The notes under the pieces: model-generated
What the model was told of the DNA's origin: nothing
The model's input: the letters and a program-made list of their open reading frames with translations, nothing else
The model's database searches: none
Assembly (NCBI GenBank): GCA_029706075.1
Contig: JAINUG010000198.1
Location: 124,001-188,000 of the forward strand
Reading direction: 5' to 3'
Length of the DNA stretch: 64,000 nt
Source: Aldrovandia affinis
Lineage: Eukaryota; Chordata; Actinopteri; Notacanthiformes; Halosauridae
Program-made: the position numbers and the translations under genes
Shown here: piece by piece, positions 20,744 through 32,300 of the stretch
Layout of the letters: the number at the start of each line of letters is the position of its first letter
Position numbering within the stretch: the stretch's first letter is position 1

Positions 20744-21223
20744 AAAATAAATGTATTTTTTTAATCTCACAAATGTGTGGTTTATACTGTATCCACCTTA
20801 TATTTCATATCATATTCCATTAGCCTTCATAAGCATGATTCTTGCAAACAGATATGCAGAGCTGGCCATCACAAGAGTCACCCTGTCACCATTAAGGGTG
20901 CTGGTCTATTTTTTTTCCACTGTGTTTGCATTTACCGAGCTATTTTTTTTTCCATGCACTGTCTGCATTTTTCTCCGTTCCACAGTTTTTCAGGAGCTCA
21001 GCGTGATCACCTTTGTAGGGGCTCAGGGAATACTTTTCCAGTCTCTCCCCCAAATTGGCTCAAATTGGGGTCGATTGACTGGATTGATAGACCAAAGAAA
21101 ATATGTATAGATATAGCATTGGTTTCAGCAAACATGTACACCAGGATTGTCGAGACCAGCGTTCCAAGCAGCTGCCCTTCAGCAGGGTCTCAGGCTCCTC
21201 TCAAGCGTCTAGCGCCGTAAGAA
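20744..21223. other. no recognisable feature
   Basis: Two overlapping frames (20751-21110, 20777-21220) have no known motif. Nothing can be supported. Confidence 0.45.
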
Positions 21224-21444
21224 CATTACATTTACATTTTAGGCATTTAGCAGACGCTCTTATCCAGAGCGACTTACAGTTTACATTTCTATTACAATCC
21301 ATTTATACAGCTGGATATTAACTGAAGCAATTCAGGTTAAGTGCCTTGCTCAAGGGTACAACGGCAGTGTCCCACCTGGGGATTGAACCTGCAACCTTAA
21401 CGTTACAAGCCCAGCTCCCCAACCATTATACCACACTGCCAGCC
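21224..21444 (-). repeat. tRNA-derived SINE, family B, near full length
   Basis: Reverse complement begins GGCAGTGTGGTATAATGGTT (box A-like), has box B GGTTCAATCCCC, then a body CTGAATTGCTTCAGTTAATA and the tail AGTCGCTCTGGATAAGAGCG. About 220 bases. Confidence 0.9.
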
Positions 21445-22221
21445 TGCGACGAGGCTAAATCTGCTCAATGAAGACGATGGTCGGTTTAACTGGTGCTCAA
21501 GTGCGTTTCTGTGATAAAACCCTGAATACATTGCAGACGCCCCTAGATCAGGATCGAGTGGAAAAGGATGTATACCGTACACTGTGTGACCGTTACCCGT
21601 TTATACAGTACCGTGTGTCACAGTTAACCGCTGGCCACAATGCATGACATAGCGCAGTAATGGTATTGCAATGGGGCAATGGGCTGGGGTACAACTGGGC
21701 ATTTGTGTTGCAGGAGGAGAAAAAGCCAGTAGAATGTATTGCCAAGAGCAACCTGCACCGCGCCACAGTGGCTGAGATTTTAAAGCACGAAAACGGCGCA
21801 ATATCGATGTCCACGACGTGAGCTTTTAATCATAGGCAAACTCGAGACGAACGGCTGCACTGTAAGGCTCCTGCCACGGTCCTGGAGCCGTGATAAGCAG
21901 CACGCCACAGCCCACAGCTCAGAGAGTAATTTCCTGTGTCCAACAGCCATGGGATTGTCTTCCGCAATGCAGGGGTTCTGTTGGAATAGCAACGTATTTG
22001 TCAATAAGGCAACCATGCACACACCCTGGAGACTGAAACCATCACCGTTTTTTTCTTCTGCTGAACAACACCCAGGAAAACGTCAGCCATTAATAACGCT
22101 CATTGATTCCACAGCAAATAGGTTTCAGTGTGTGCCTCCAGCGCTGGACCGCCGCCGCCGCTTTCCCAACACACGAGCCGAGCGTGAGCAACAGCACCGT
22201 TCCTACAGGAGGAGGTGCTGT
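21445..22221. other. no recognisable feature
   Basis: Mixed-composition DNA with only short, motif-free frames. Confidence 0.45.
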
Positions 22222-22505
22222 GGGGCTGCGGGGTGGCTCATCCTGCTAAGGCGCCGTTACAGCGTGCGGATGGACCCCCGCGATCTGGTTCGAATCCAGA
22301 CCGCGCCAGCGCCAACTGCGGTCAACGCAGGTCGACACACTGTTAGTGGCAGCATTAGCGCCCAGGAAGGGAGGGATTCAGTCGGCCACGTTGTCCGTGT
22401 CTAGTCCCCACTGTGAGCACATATTCTGAAAAATGTATGCATTCACTACTGTAAGTCGCTTTGGATAAAAGCAGCTGCTAAATGACATATATTATATTAT
22501 TATTA
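22222..22505 (+). repeat. tRNA-derived SINE, family D head with family A tail
   Basis: The head GGGTGGCTCATCCTGCTAAG and box B GGTTCGAATCC resemble the SINE at 25530. The 3' part (22415-22495) has the family A sequence TGTATGCATTCACTACTGTA and GTCGCTTTGGATAAAAGC. It is a composite SINE of about 280 bases. Confidence 0.8.
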
Positions 22506-22772
22506 GTCGCACACCAGCGGCCCCTGCTGGTCGGTCGCGTGTATTGGAGGAGATGGCACGCGCTTGTCTACACTCTTCTGAACTAATGGCGGAGGTTACA
22601 GCGGGCGCGGCTTAGAATACGATCGGGCGTTCTAAACTGGAAGAAGAAAGGGATAAAAAGCATTTTAAAAAGGAGGTGTTGTCAGACAAACTGCGGCCAG
22701 GTGCAGTCATTCTCCCCCGAGAACTCTCCAGAGACCTGTGCTGTGAAATTAATATTTCAACAAATACATTAA

Positions 22773-24122
22773 CCCCCTGAGGTCGGCTGGATCGGCGCCG
22801 ATCCAAGCAGCAATACAAGTATATTACTATTTCTAACCCGGCGATATTTTATCATACACACGCGGCAAAAACATTGACAGAAACCTTAGAATCGCGACTT
22901 TCCGATTTGAGCACTGGCAAATCAAATGGGATTTTTAAAATTAGCTTAATTAGACCAAAAGTAAACCTTGCTTTTACTCTGTTTTTACCTTTTAGTAACG
23001 TCCCCCTTCTATTGACATGTTAACGAGGTGCTAATTTCGGGAGGTACGTCGGGCCATGTGTGAAAACGCCGGCATAAACAACACAAACTGAAGAGGACAG
23101 TCTATGCTGATATTTATTTTATTTCGCTTGTTTTCAAATACTCGTGAAAATATATATAAATTCCGCGTCTTGTGACTACATATTCCGCATGTCGCAATGT
23201 AACAAATTGCAATAGGCACAGAAAATACTTTTCAAACAGCCTAAAATGTTATAAAATATATCGTATGTCTGTGTTTACGCTTGCAATCTGCCAGCAACAG
23301 TATATTCACGAGTATATTTTCAAATACTCGTGAAAATATATGAATTCTGCGCCTTGTGACTACATATTCCGCATGTCGCAATGTAACAAATTGCAATAGG
23401 CACACAAAATACTTTTCAAACAGCGTAAAATGTTATAAAATATATCGTATGTCTGTGTTTACGCTTGCAATCTGCCAGCAACAGTCTATGCTATTGATTT
23501 TATTTCGCTTGTTTTTTTATTTTTTTACATCTTGTCTGTGTTTACGCTTGCAATCTGCCAGCAACAGTCTATGCTGATATTAATTTTATTTCGCTTGTTT
23601 TCAAATACTCGTGAAAATATAGCCTATGAATATCGCGTGTTGTGACGCCAAACATTCCGCGTGTTGCAACGTAACAAAGAGCCAAAATGAATATTCAGGT
23701 ATTTAGCATTTAGCCCTCCCACAGCCTGAAATAAATGTGACCAGTTCTGATAAAAACAGGTTTTTAGCTATTTAGATCTCAGATGTGCTAAACTATTTTC
23801 ACACCCTTACATAACCAAGACCTTGGTGAACAAACGCACATTGGCAAAACAATTCGTCACTATAGTTTAGTGTGTGCTTTCACATCTTTTGTGACAGCAG
23901 AAAAATTTACTATTTTTAACTTGTGTGTTTGTAGATCTATTTACAAGCTGCATATGATACTGACCAAACTATTGATGGCATACAAATGTAGCTGTGATTG
24001 TCCTTCAAATAAAAATATCAAACACTTTGGAGTAAGTGTGTGTTAAATTGATGAAATTGAGATAAATATCAGACCATGCCAAAATCTAAAAACATTAAAA
24101 GCTTAGCACGGACCTCAGGGGG
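22773..24122. mobile_element. piggyBac-type non-autonomous element
   Basis: The 12-bp inverted ends CCCCCTGAGGTC and GACCTCAGGGGG are perfect and are flanked by TTAA at 22769-22772 and 24123-24126. TTAA duplication with CCC...GGG termini is the hallmark of piggyBac elements (Kolobok also uses TTAA). The 1350-bp element encodes no transposase and contains internal tandem repeats. Confidence 0.85.
23131..23680. repeat. internal tandem repeats of the piggyBac-type element
   Basis: A block of about 185 bases, from TTTTCAAATACTCGTGAAAA to CTGCCAGCAACAGT, occurs at 23131-23303 and 23317-23485. Shortened copies follow at 23486-23570 and 23590-23680. Each TTTTCAAATACTCGTGAAAA is itself a partial palindrome. 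Confidence 0.85.
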
Positions 24123-24126
24123 TTAA

Positions 24127-24469
24127 CGGTGTCTATCCCCATGAGAAAACCTCACGAGGAGTTCCACGGGCATTTAGCTGTCACGGACGGATCGCAGTAA
24201 GGCGAACCTTAGCGGGCCTCACACTGATTGGGTTTGATAACACGAGTGCTCTGCTCCCACAATGTCAGGGAGAAAAGGCTATTTGCATGCTAATGTGACC
24301 TGTGTCTCCCAATCAACGATACTCACACATACATCGCGGGCGATGGCTAGCTGATTGCTCCCACTCCCCCTCCCCCATCTTTTTCAGTGAATACCCAGGC
24401 GCTGGATATTTTCTGTTATATACCATTCGGTGGGTTATTGTTTTGGAATATTAAATGATTGTTGTCGGT
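24127..24469. other. no recognisable feature
   Basis: Nothing identifiable between the piggyBac-type element and the next repeat. Confidence 0.45.
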
Positions 24470-25020
24470 CATTAGAACAGAATAGAACATTGCACTTATA
24501 TAGCACATTTCAAGGAACCTAAAGTGCTTTACAGTAAAGGAGGCAAACTGGCAAATACAACCACCACTAATGTTGAGCACCCACCTGGGTGATGGCAAAA
24601 TGGCACAGTAGACATTTTGAACCATAACGCTTACCACACATCAGCCGAGGAAGAGAGGGAGGGAATTGTTGAGGCAATTAAACTTGGGGATGATTAGGTG
24701 GTAGATTGGGAGAGCCATGTTTTTAGGGAAGACTGCCCCCTACTGGCCCAACATCATCACTCCCAGCAGCATCTCATTTTTCCCAGGAGTAATAACAAAT
24801 CCGGCAACTTCTTAGCTTCAGCAGGAGCAGGGTAGACTATGGTATGGCTGCTGGCTAGAAGAATCAAGAGGAATAAGAATTGTGAATTAGTACCCTGAGC
24901 CGGCCAGGGGAGGATAGGCTCCCTCTCTTGACTTTGGTTCCTCCTAAGGGTTTATTCCTATTCAGTCCGCCGAGGGAGGTTTTCCTTGTCACCGTTACCC
25001 TAGGTTTACTTTTGTGACAA
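24470..25020. repeat. probable LINE-derived interspersed repeat fragments
   Basis: The motif TATATAGCACATTTCAAGGA with AAAGTGCTTTACAGT (24497-24535) and, further on, a TTCCTCCTAAGGGTTTATTC...GGGAGGTTTTCCTTGTCACC segment (24945-24995) resemble 3'-end repeats common in fish genomes. No coding remains, so class is uncertain. Confidence 0.45.
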
Positions 25021-25529
25021 ATGCTTTGTTTGGATTCTTCTGAACCTCCCGTGGCTTTCCAGAGCTAACAGATGCTGACAGATTGCTGCCAGTGAACACC
25101 GTTCGACCTTGATCTGTCACAAGAAGGTCACATGAGCTTTCACTGTAACAAAGCACGTGGAGCCAATCAGGAAGATGTTTGGAAGGCTGCCTGGACCAAT
25201 TACAGTGAAAGTGCCTCCGTTTGTTAGACGGTCGAGCAAAATGTCCACAGCCAGGGTTACATTCACAACTTCAGACACTAACTGCGTATTTGGAATTCTA
25301 CTCTGAAGGTCAGAACGCTCGGGGGTCTTCTCTCAGCGTCGGTTTTGTGATTGATGAGCGCAAAGATCTGATTTAATTTTAGCCGTAACGGATGCTAACG
25401 AAGTCCTGACGTTTCACTCCCAGACAGACCACAGATCGCTACTGTATCTTTCTGTGTGGAAACGTGCTCCTATCAGTAGTCATCCCTTACAGTCTGTGTA
25501 AATCAGGGCACTTTAAAGAAGAATAAATC
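25021..25529. other. no recognisable feature
   Basis: Unique-looking DNA without credible frames. Confidence 0.45.
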
Positions 25530-25860
25530 GGCTCCTGGGTGGCTCATGCTGATAAGGAACTGTCCTGTGTGTTCTAGGCTGTGTTCGAAACCGTTCACTC
25601 ATTCACTCGTTCCCTATTCCCTATATAGTGTTCACTATGTAGTGTTCCATGTAGCGAAGCATTAAACTGTTTTCGGACACTACAACTGAACGTCATTTGC
25701 GTTAAAAAAGGGAATAGGTGGAATGTGCCCAGTATTCGTAAACACAGCCCTAGTGAGGTTGAAATGTACCCCATCGTCTGGTACCCAGTCCAAACCGTGC
25801 CAGTGCCGACTGTAGCCAGCAGCCCACCAGGACGATGCATTGTTGGTAGTAGGGCATCTC
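25530..25860 (+). repeat. tRNA-derived SINE, family D, split by a MITE
   Basis: The head GGCTCCTGGGTGGCTCATGC (25530-25576) and the continuation CTGGTACCCAGTCCAAACCG (from about 25775) together match the SINE at 22222. The intervening 174 bases are foreign. Confidence 0.7.
25577..25750. mobile_element. MITE inserted in the SINE
   Basis: Ends GGCTGTGTTCGAAAC and AACACAGCC are inverted. The interior holds TTCACTCATTCACTCGTTCC and CTATATAGTGTTCACTATGT, a motif set common in fish MITEs. Flanks suggest a CTA duplication (GTTCTA before, CTAGTG after), which would fit a PIF/Harbinger 3-bp site. Confidence 0.6.
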
Positions 25861-26436
25861 ACAGAACGTACATAGGCTATGTTGCCTTGACAAAAAGAAT
25901 CGACAGTTGTTCAGCCTTTTATAAAACAGTGATACCGTTAAGTAAGAATTACAATGTAAGACAGTCCTTCTTCCTGTGGCAATATTGATGTAAATGACTT
26001 TACTTTTCAAAGGGAGTGAATATGTGTGCATGCTCCCGTGGTAGGCAAGAGTATCGGGGGAACTGTCTGTTAATCAGGCTGTTCAAGAATATCATTACCA
26101 TGCCCACCAGCTGAATTGAAAGAAATGAGCTGAAATTTAAAACCATTGGAGTACTTTACCTTTAAGAGTACGATTGGGCATTCCAAAAGGGGGAAAAGCA
26201 ATTTAAAAAAATAAAGACTGAAAGGTAAGTTGTAAAATAGCAGGAAGATGGCAGAACAGGCTCAAGGCCAGTGAAAGACAGGTGCAAAGGGGTGGGGGTA
26301 GGACATAACTTCTGACCACAAACCCTGAATATTTTAACCTTTCAGGCATATTTTTGAGGAAAGACTACTAAACCACTCGTTTTGGGCCAACCTCCATAAG
26401 ACGGTTTCAATCTTCTCCTCTTATATCCTTCCCCTT
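25861..26436. other. no recognisable feature
   Basis: No motif-bearing frames or known repeats seen. Confidence 0.45.
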
Positions 26437-26550
26437 GTTTGGTGTGGAATCAGTGGCAAGAAATTCCAATTAAATCAATTTAGATTCCATGAAGTAAGAA
26501 AACAAAAATGTGGAAAAATCCAAAGGGGTGAATACTTTTTACACCCACTG
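26437..26550 (+). mobile_element. Tc1-type terminal fragment
   Basis: The segment ending GGGGTGAATACTTTTTACACCCACTG, next to TA, matches the right end of the Tc1 element at 39684-40621, including AGTGGCAAGAAAT and GATTCCATGA. Only this end is present. Confidence 0.75.
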
Positions 26551-26552
26551 TA

Positions 26553-26942
26553 TAATTCTGACTTCTGGAGAAACTGGGTGAAACCATATATGTCAGTACA
26601 TTTATTAGTCACGGTTCATTTTCTCCTTGTTCCCCATTTGCTAAATCGTCCTCATCACTGCAATGTTCTCCATCGGTTCGGGAGAGCGCAGGCGAGCACA
26701 GGTTTCTGTCAGCCTCTGCTTGTCTTGTCTGTGCGGTCCAGTCATTGTGTCGGAGGAGTGCACAGGTCTCACAGATTCGCACAGATTTCACAGGTAAGCC
26801 AGTTTTAAAACGAATCGATCAGAGAAGTGATCTGACGGAGTGCCTGTCTTCCCTGGCTGCTGCCGATTACGTGTCACCCTGGAGTACGGTCCCCGTCTGA
26901 AAGTCGTAATGAAGAATCACAGCATCTTAATGAGTCATTCAC
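26553..26942. other. no recognisable feature
   Basis: Contains a direct CACAG-rich stretch at 26700-26800 and an unconvincing 76-codon frame. Confidence 0.4.
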
Positions 26943-27019
26943 AGGCAGTATAATGATAAGGGAACTGGGCTTGTAACTCAGAGGTTGCAGGTTCAAATCC
27001 CAGATGGGGTGCTGTCCTT
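26943..27019 (+). repeat. SINE family B, head only
   Basis: GGCAGTATAATGATAAGGGA, CTGGGCTTGTAACTCAGAGG and box B GGTTCAAATCCC are present; the body and tail are missing. Confidence 0.8.
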
Positions 27020-27489
27020 TTGCGGAAATTTTCAATAGAGTTTTGGAGGATTGTCTTTAAGTAAACTGACGTTATGTGTTATGTCACAGCATAGCCTTTC
27101 ACATAACAGTTTACATTATTCGAAAATATAAAGCCAGATTCCGAGGCCCAATTGAATACAACAAACTCCCCCAAGAATGTAAGTCTATACATCCATAGAA
27201 AAACTATCGTGGCCTATGATTCGCACAGTAAAACACATTTATAAAAATCCAACCTAATGTGGTTTGTGTTGGAGGACAGAGTCGGTATTGATTTTCCATA
27301 AATAATTTACATCTGGGTATGCCCTTGCAAGCATTAGAGGAGGCTGCACAGACACAGTATTTGTTGCTCTCGAGTGTTTCGGATGCTTTACTGAATTAAG
27401 TAAAAAGCTTCATGTCTTGTTTAGTTAAAAAACTCATAAAATCAAGGGCTAGCAGTCGAATGAGTCACTATCCCTGCTCCTAATGCATT
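27020..27489. other. no recognisable feature between two SINE pieces
   Basis: AT-rich DNA lying between a plus SINE head and a minus SINE of the same family. Confidence 0.45.
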
Positions 27490-27707
27490 TGCATTTTTTA
27501 CATTTTGGCCAATTAGCAGACGCTAGAGCGACTCGCATAGCTTTTTAAAATATTTTTTTACATACAATCCATTTATACAGCTGGATATTTACTGAAGCAA
27601 TTCAGGTTAAGTACCTTGCTCAAGGGTATAAGGACAGCGCCCCACCTGGGATTTGAACCCTCAACCCCTTAAGTTACAAGCCCAGTTCCCTTATCATTAC
27701 ACTGCCG
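27490..27707 (-). repeat. SINE family B
   Basis: Head GGCAGTGTAATGATAAGGGA, box B GGTTCAAATCCC and CTGAATTGCTTCAGTAAATA are all seen on the minus strand. The tail is diverged (CGCTCTAGCGTCTGCTAATT). Confidence 0.85.
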
Positions 27708-27862
27708 GAGTATACTTCAATGCATCACATACATCACTTCCTGGTCCTGCCAGCTGGCATTCAGAGGGCACTGAGTTATTGTCCTTATAGGGGGTACCCT
27801 CAGAAAGTGTTAAAGTTTCAGTAAGCAGCTGGTAAAAGTGATGCAAGGGTCATTGAGCTACA

Positions 27863-28067
27863 CTGCAGGGGTGTCAAACTCATTCCATCGAGGGCCGAGT
27901 GTGTGCAGGTTTCTGTTGTAACCAATGCATTACACCAGGTGATTTAAATTAGGTCTCCTCCTTAGTTGAAGAAGTGGGCTAATTAGTGAAATCACCTGGT
28001 GTAGTGCATTGGTTGCAACAAAAACCTGCATACACTCGGCCCTCGATGGAATGAGTTTGACACCTGT
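27863..28067. mobile_element. hAT-type MITE, nearly palindromic
   Basis: Ends CAGGGGTGTCAAACTCATTC and GAATGAGTTTGACACCTG are inverted. The whole 205-bp element folds back on itself (CACCAGGTGATT...AATCACCTGGTG in the middle). It is flanked by a perfect 8-bp duplication GAGCTACA (27855-27862 and 28068-28075), as expected for hAT insertion. Confidence 0.9.
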
Positions 28068-28079
28068 GAGCTACAGTGT

Positions 28080-28336
28080 GGAAGTAAGGTGCAGGCCTAT
28101 GTTTTATTTTGGCAATAATTATACTGGAAAGATTATGGAAACATGACTTGAGGACACCCAGTAAGCCAAGAGTCCAAAGAGCACAAGTGCTCGCCCATTA
28201 GGAGCACGATACTGACTGACACCAGGACAATATGCTACTCACTGTTATGGCTGTACCTGTCATGGCCTACTCAGATCTGAACCCAATCAAGCATTTGTTG
28301 GGGTATTCTGGAACAAAGCCTGAAACGGCGTTTTCC
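28080..28336 (+). repeat. long inverted repeat, left arm
   Basis: About 250 bases repeated inverted at 28786-29036 with very high identity. The arm contains SDLNPIKHLLGYSG-like codons, resembling the third catalytic motif region of Tc1 transposases (PDLNPIEHLW). Confidence 0.85.
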
Positions 28337-28785
28337 TCTTCCCTCAGATGAGCACGGGTTGATCGACTTTCTCATGGTGTCGTATCCCCCCAGCATAAGT
28401 CCAGACTCCGGCAGACACCATGCCACGGTATACGCCAGTCTCATTTCAAATAAAGAGATGCTGGCACTCCATACAGGGACAAAATAATGAAATTGTTCAC
28501 ACAAGGGGTGCCTTGCCCATGGAGTGAGAGAACACAACAGAAGAAGGATTGCGGATTGAACGATTCCATTGAAAAATGTTTACTAGCGATCAAGCTGTTG
28601 CGTTCCAGGGTCTCCTTTGTCAGAGCGAAACTCAAATTAAAGCTGACAGAAGGCGACAAACATTTTCAGATGCCAGGCAACCTCGCCTGTGCAGCTAAAT
28701 AACTTTACATCGACGTTTCCCGTTTTTGTTCACCACCTGTGCCTACATTGTTTTTTCTGACAGATACATTGTGACAAGGCCGCTG
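28337..28785. other. spacer of the long inverted repeat
   Basis: About 450 bases of unique DNA; short frames on both strands have no recognised motif. Confidence 0.5.
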
Positions 28786-29036
28786 CGCTGTCTCAGGCTT
28801 TGTTCCAGAATACCCCAACAAATGCTCGATTGGGTTCAGATCTGAGTAGGCCATGACAGGTACAGCCATACCAGTGAGTAGCATATTGTCCTGGTGTCAG
28901 TCAGTATCGTGCTCCTAATGGGCGCTTGTGCTCTTTGGACTCTTGGCTTACTGGGTGTCCTCGAGTCATGTTGCCATAATCTTTCCAGTATAATTATTGC
29001 CAAAATAAAACATAGGCCTGCACCTTATTTCCTCTC
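28786..29036 (-). repeat. long inverted repeat, right arm
   Basis: Mirror copy of 28080-28336, starting inside at CTGTCTCAGGCTTTGTTCCA and ending outside at AGGCCTGCACCTTATTTCC. Confidence 0.85.
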
Positions 29037-29689
29037 CCTGACAGGAAGGAAGGATAGAGTGGAGCCGCCAACTACAAAAGACAGCTCACAGAAACACGCA
29101 CATAGCGGGGCGAACGATATCGGCCTCTGAATCAAACGCTCAGAGCGCCGCTCCTTATGCCAACGGACGTCTGCAGAAAGTGAGCGGCAGAGATTAAAAG
29201 CCTTCGTTACTCAGCGCGCAAGAGTCTCTCTCAGCCTCTGTCTGCCCGAGGACTTCTTACAAAGCCGGGTGGACCACACCCAGCTGTAGCAACTTAGCGA
29301 CCTGTTCAACAATCCATCAGCTAATTGGTTATTTTTGGGGAAACGGGCAGAGAGAAATGAGTCAACTTCAAGTCGCGTTGCGAGAAACCGTTTCTTTGCA
29401 AAAATTCAAAAATGGGGGACGCGACTGTCCCTGCCAAGAAAAGAAGGGTGATTTAGTGTCGTCAAATGATTTTTCAGGTAAATCTTCCTGTATTCAGAGA
29501 GTGGGAGGAAGGCTGTGAACGGCCTAACACTTACCAGGTGGGCAATTACATGTTAATCATCCGCAGCTTGAGCAAGAAGCAGGGAGAAGAATCAGTATTT
29601 ATAACACCGTGGGCAAGTCATCATCACACATCATCATATGTCAACATGCTCTTAGCGCCGACATATCAGATGTAGTCAAATGCCAGTGA
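29037..29689. other. no recognisable feature
   Basis: No family recognised; frames short. Confidence 0.45.
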
Positions 29690-30190
29690 GAGACACTGGG
29701 GCTATTAGAAAGCACTTACAGTCGTTCCTTCCTTCTAAAATAATACTACTGACTTTTACGGGCTGGGCTGACCTTCAGTGGCCTGGCTCCTTGCTATATG
29801 TCAGAGCAATTAACCTTACACCCACCCCACCCACTCCCCAAGAGAAATCTCAGTCTTGGGTCATTTATCCAACATGCCAAGAGGCGTTGTTTTGGTGACA
29901 GAGCCGTCTCACGCTAAACAACACAGCTTCCTAATGATTTGCCTAAGGATATTGGACGTGAAACAGTTTCAAAACTGAGCTTAAGATGTACTTTTACTGA
30001 ACTGTGTTTAATGCTTAAAATGTCCAATGTTCCTGCAATACTTTCTGCATTTCTTGTATGTTTCTGTTATATTATAAATAAACTGTTTAGTGTTGCCTAA
30101 TTTATTCTTCAATTTTCTGTATGTGTACAGTCGTTTGAGATGTGCTCTTCATCGATTGTGCTTTCCACAATAAAGAATATTGCTTTCATT
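29690..30190 (+). mobile_element. degenerate non-LTR retrotransposon (LINE) 3' end
   Basis: Scattered codons such as SWVIYPTC and, in another frame, LPKDIGRETVSKLSLRCTFT fit the C-terminal 'WNSLP..IR...S...FK..LKT.LF' pattern of L2/CR1-like reverse transcriptase proteins. A 3' untranslated stretch with AATAAA motifs follows to about 30190. Several stops and frameshifts show it is dead. Confidence 0.55.
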
Positions 30191-31854
30191 ATATTATAAA
30201 GAGAATGTTTGGATGTGCATTAGAGTGTTTGCCTTAGGCTTACCTTAGAATGTGCCAAAAAATTATCCGTAATACTTTCCCCCTGATTAAAATGCTCAGA
30301 ATTGGAGATGTATGCCTCATCTCTGACTATGACCAAGGCTGTAAGGCAGACTGAGTGGGCGGGGAGCTAATATTCATAAGCTCGCCTTATTTGACACACC
30401 TTATAGGACACGCCTTATTGACCTACGCAAGACTGCTTTTGAAATAGAAGTCGCGAGAGTGTGCCGAGCCATAATAAATTGCAGCCGTTTGTCTTGTTTT
30501 TTTCCAGAACATTCTTTAGGTTCCACAGAAGAGACCTGCATTAAATCTGTGCCCAGCGTGCAATTGTATCATGCGTTTCTTAATGCCTGTGCTCCGAGAT
30601 CAGTCACCTGCTCGGACCATCGATAAAAGGACCCTAACTCGTGTACTGTCTCCTGGCCCAGGCGCCAGGTCCACGGCTACACGGCACTGATGAGCCTGTG
30701 ATGCAGGCACTGATGCCGGGCTGGGAGGGAGTGAGGGCACTGGTGAGGTCCTACTGGACTTCTGTCAGTGAATACTGGAGAACATATTGGGATATTTGAA
30801 TGTTTGCAAATGCAAATGCATCCTGAATTGATATCATGCATGAAAAGTGTATTGTTCTGTTCATAGTTGCTGCATAGTTTGATTGGATTTGCACACAGTA
30901 AGAAAGTAAATAAAAAACAAGACATGTAAATAAAGTAATAAGTATTGAACAGAGGTTTAAAAAAAAAAAAAAAAAAAGAAGTCAAAACCCAGAAAGAGCT
31001 TGTGTAGGAACCTCACTTAATTACAATAATAACAATATTAATATGAATATTTGTAAATTATATTCTGCATTTCCTGTATATTATATGGTTTACATGAGAA
31101 AACACATATAGATACAGAATAAACAGCAGGCTGGACATGCATTACATTCGCCGGCAGACAGGGAGAACAACAAAATGCGTTAACTTTGTGAGGAAAAAAG
31201 CAACAACTGTTACTTATTTTCAGAAGGCAATAGCACACCAATAAAAAAAAGAATAACCATGAATAAAATAGACAGTAATCCTGTAATTGATATTAAAATG
31301 ATGGTACAAAACAACTCGAGTGTATTAAATATAAAGAGGCTGTTGCACCAAGATTGGTACAGATTTAATTCAGTGAAGCGTAAAGCTTTTTGTTGGAGTT
31401 AAATCACCCCGTACATCAGACGATGAGCACGCTGAAAACAAAACCTAGATGACCTTCAAGGCTGTCGGGAGCCATCTTTACTGCTTTGGTCTAAATGCAC
31501 CTTAATTCAATTATCTGGAATGAGAACAAAAGCCCATTACCAAACGAACAGGCCATTACGGGGCCACTGCAAAGGATTCATGCGTCTAAGAGCATCTTGT
31601 GCCCTCTCGTTCACCCATGAGCACGATGACAAACGATAGCAACACCGGAGGTTTGGGGATATCCATTTATCGCGGGAGTGCGATTATCCTCCCCTCATAT
31701 TCACGAATAGAGCGTTTCCAAGCGACCACTTGGATTACAGTGGCATTACAGAGACCCCCCACTGGGATAAGGGGAAATGAAACTGGAATTCATTACAAAA
31801 CACAGCGAAGGGCAGGAGCTCCACAGAACCCCAGAGGGGCTTGTGAACTAAACA
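30191..31854. other. no recognisable gene
   Basis: AT-rich DNA with an A-tract at 30958-30977. No known repeat family or motif-bearing frame was identified. Confidence 0.45.
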
Positions 31855-31950
31855 CACTGTGTGGCTCAGTAGGTAGAGCGTGGTGCATGGTGAACCAATG
31901 GGTTCAATTCCCATTGGGACCACATATACTGAAAAGTGTATGCATTCACA
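31855..31950 (+). repeat. SINE family A, truncated before the tail
   Basis: Head TGTGGCTCAGTAGGTAGAGC and box B GGTTCAATTCCC, then TGTATGCATTCACATG where the next SINE begins. Confidence 0.8.
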
Positions 31951-31951
31951 T

Positions 31952-32300
31952 GCTGGCGGATAGCGTAGCGGTCTAACGCGCCACACTTTGGCTGGTTCGG
32001 TGTGATGTGCGCTGCCTGTCAGGTTCGAAACCCGCGTCTCTACCAGACCGGCTCTGGTCGTCAGCTCCGATCGGAGGCGGCGTTTGGCTGTCCGCCTCCG
32101 GGGGAAGGGGGAGGGTGAGCCGGCACGAGTCTGTCGAGGAGCAGGAAAAAGGCGTCCGTGGTAGATTTCCGTCTCAGAAGGGGCGGATAAAAATCGGCCC
32201 GGAAATAGTGTCTCTAGTGTCAATAGGGTGAATTGAGATAAATAGAGGGTATAATTGGCAACCAAATTGGGAGGAAAAAATTTGGCGTCTGCTAAATGAC
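31952..32300 (+). repeat. SINE family C, near full length
   Basis: Head GCTGGCGGATAGCGTAGCGG, box B GGTTCGAAACCC, a GGAGGCGGCGTTTGGCTGTC body and the AGAGGGTATAATTGGCAACC distal part. It abuts a family A SINE whose tail it replaces, suggesting insertion into that tail; a TTTGGCGTCTGCTAAATGAC tail remnant follows at 32281. Confidence 0.85.
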
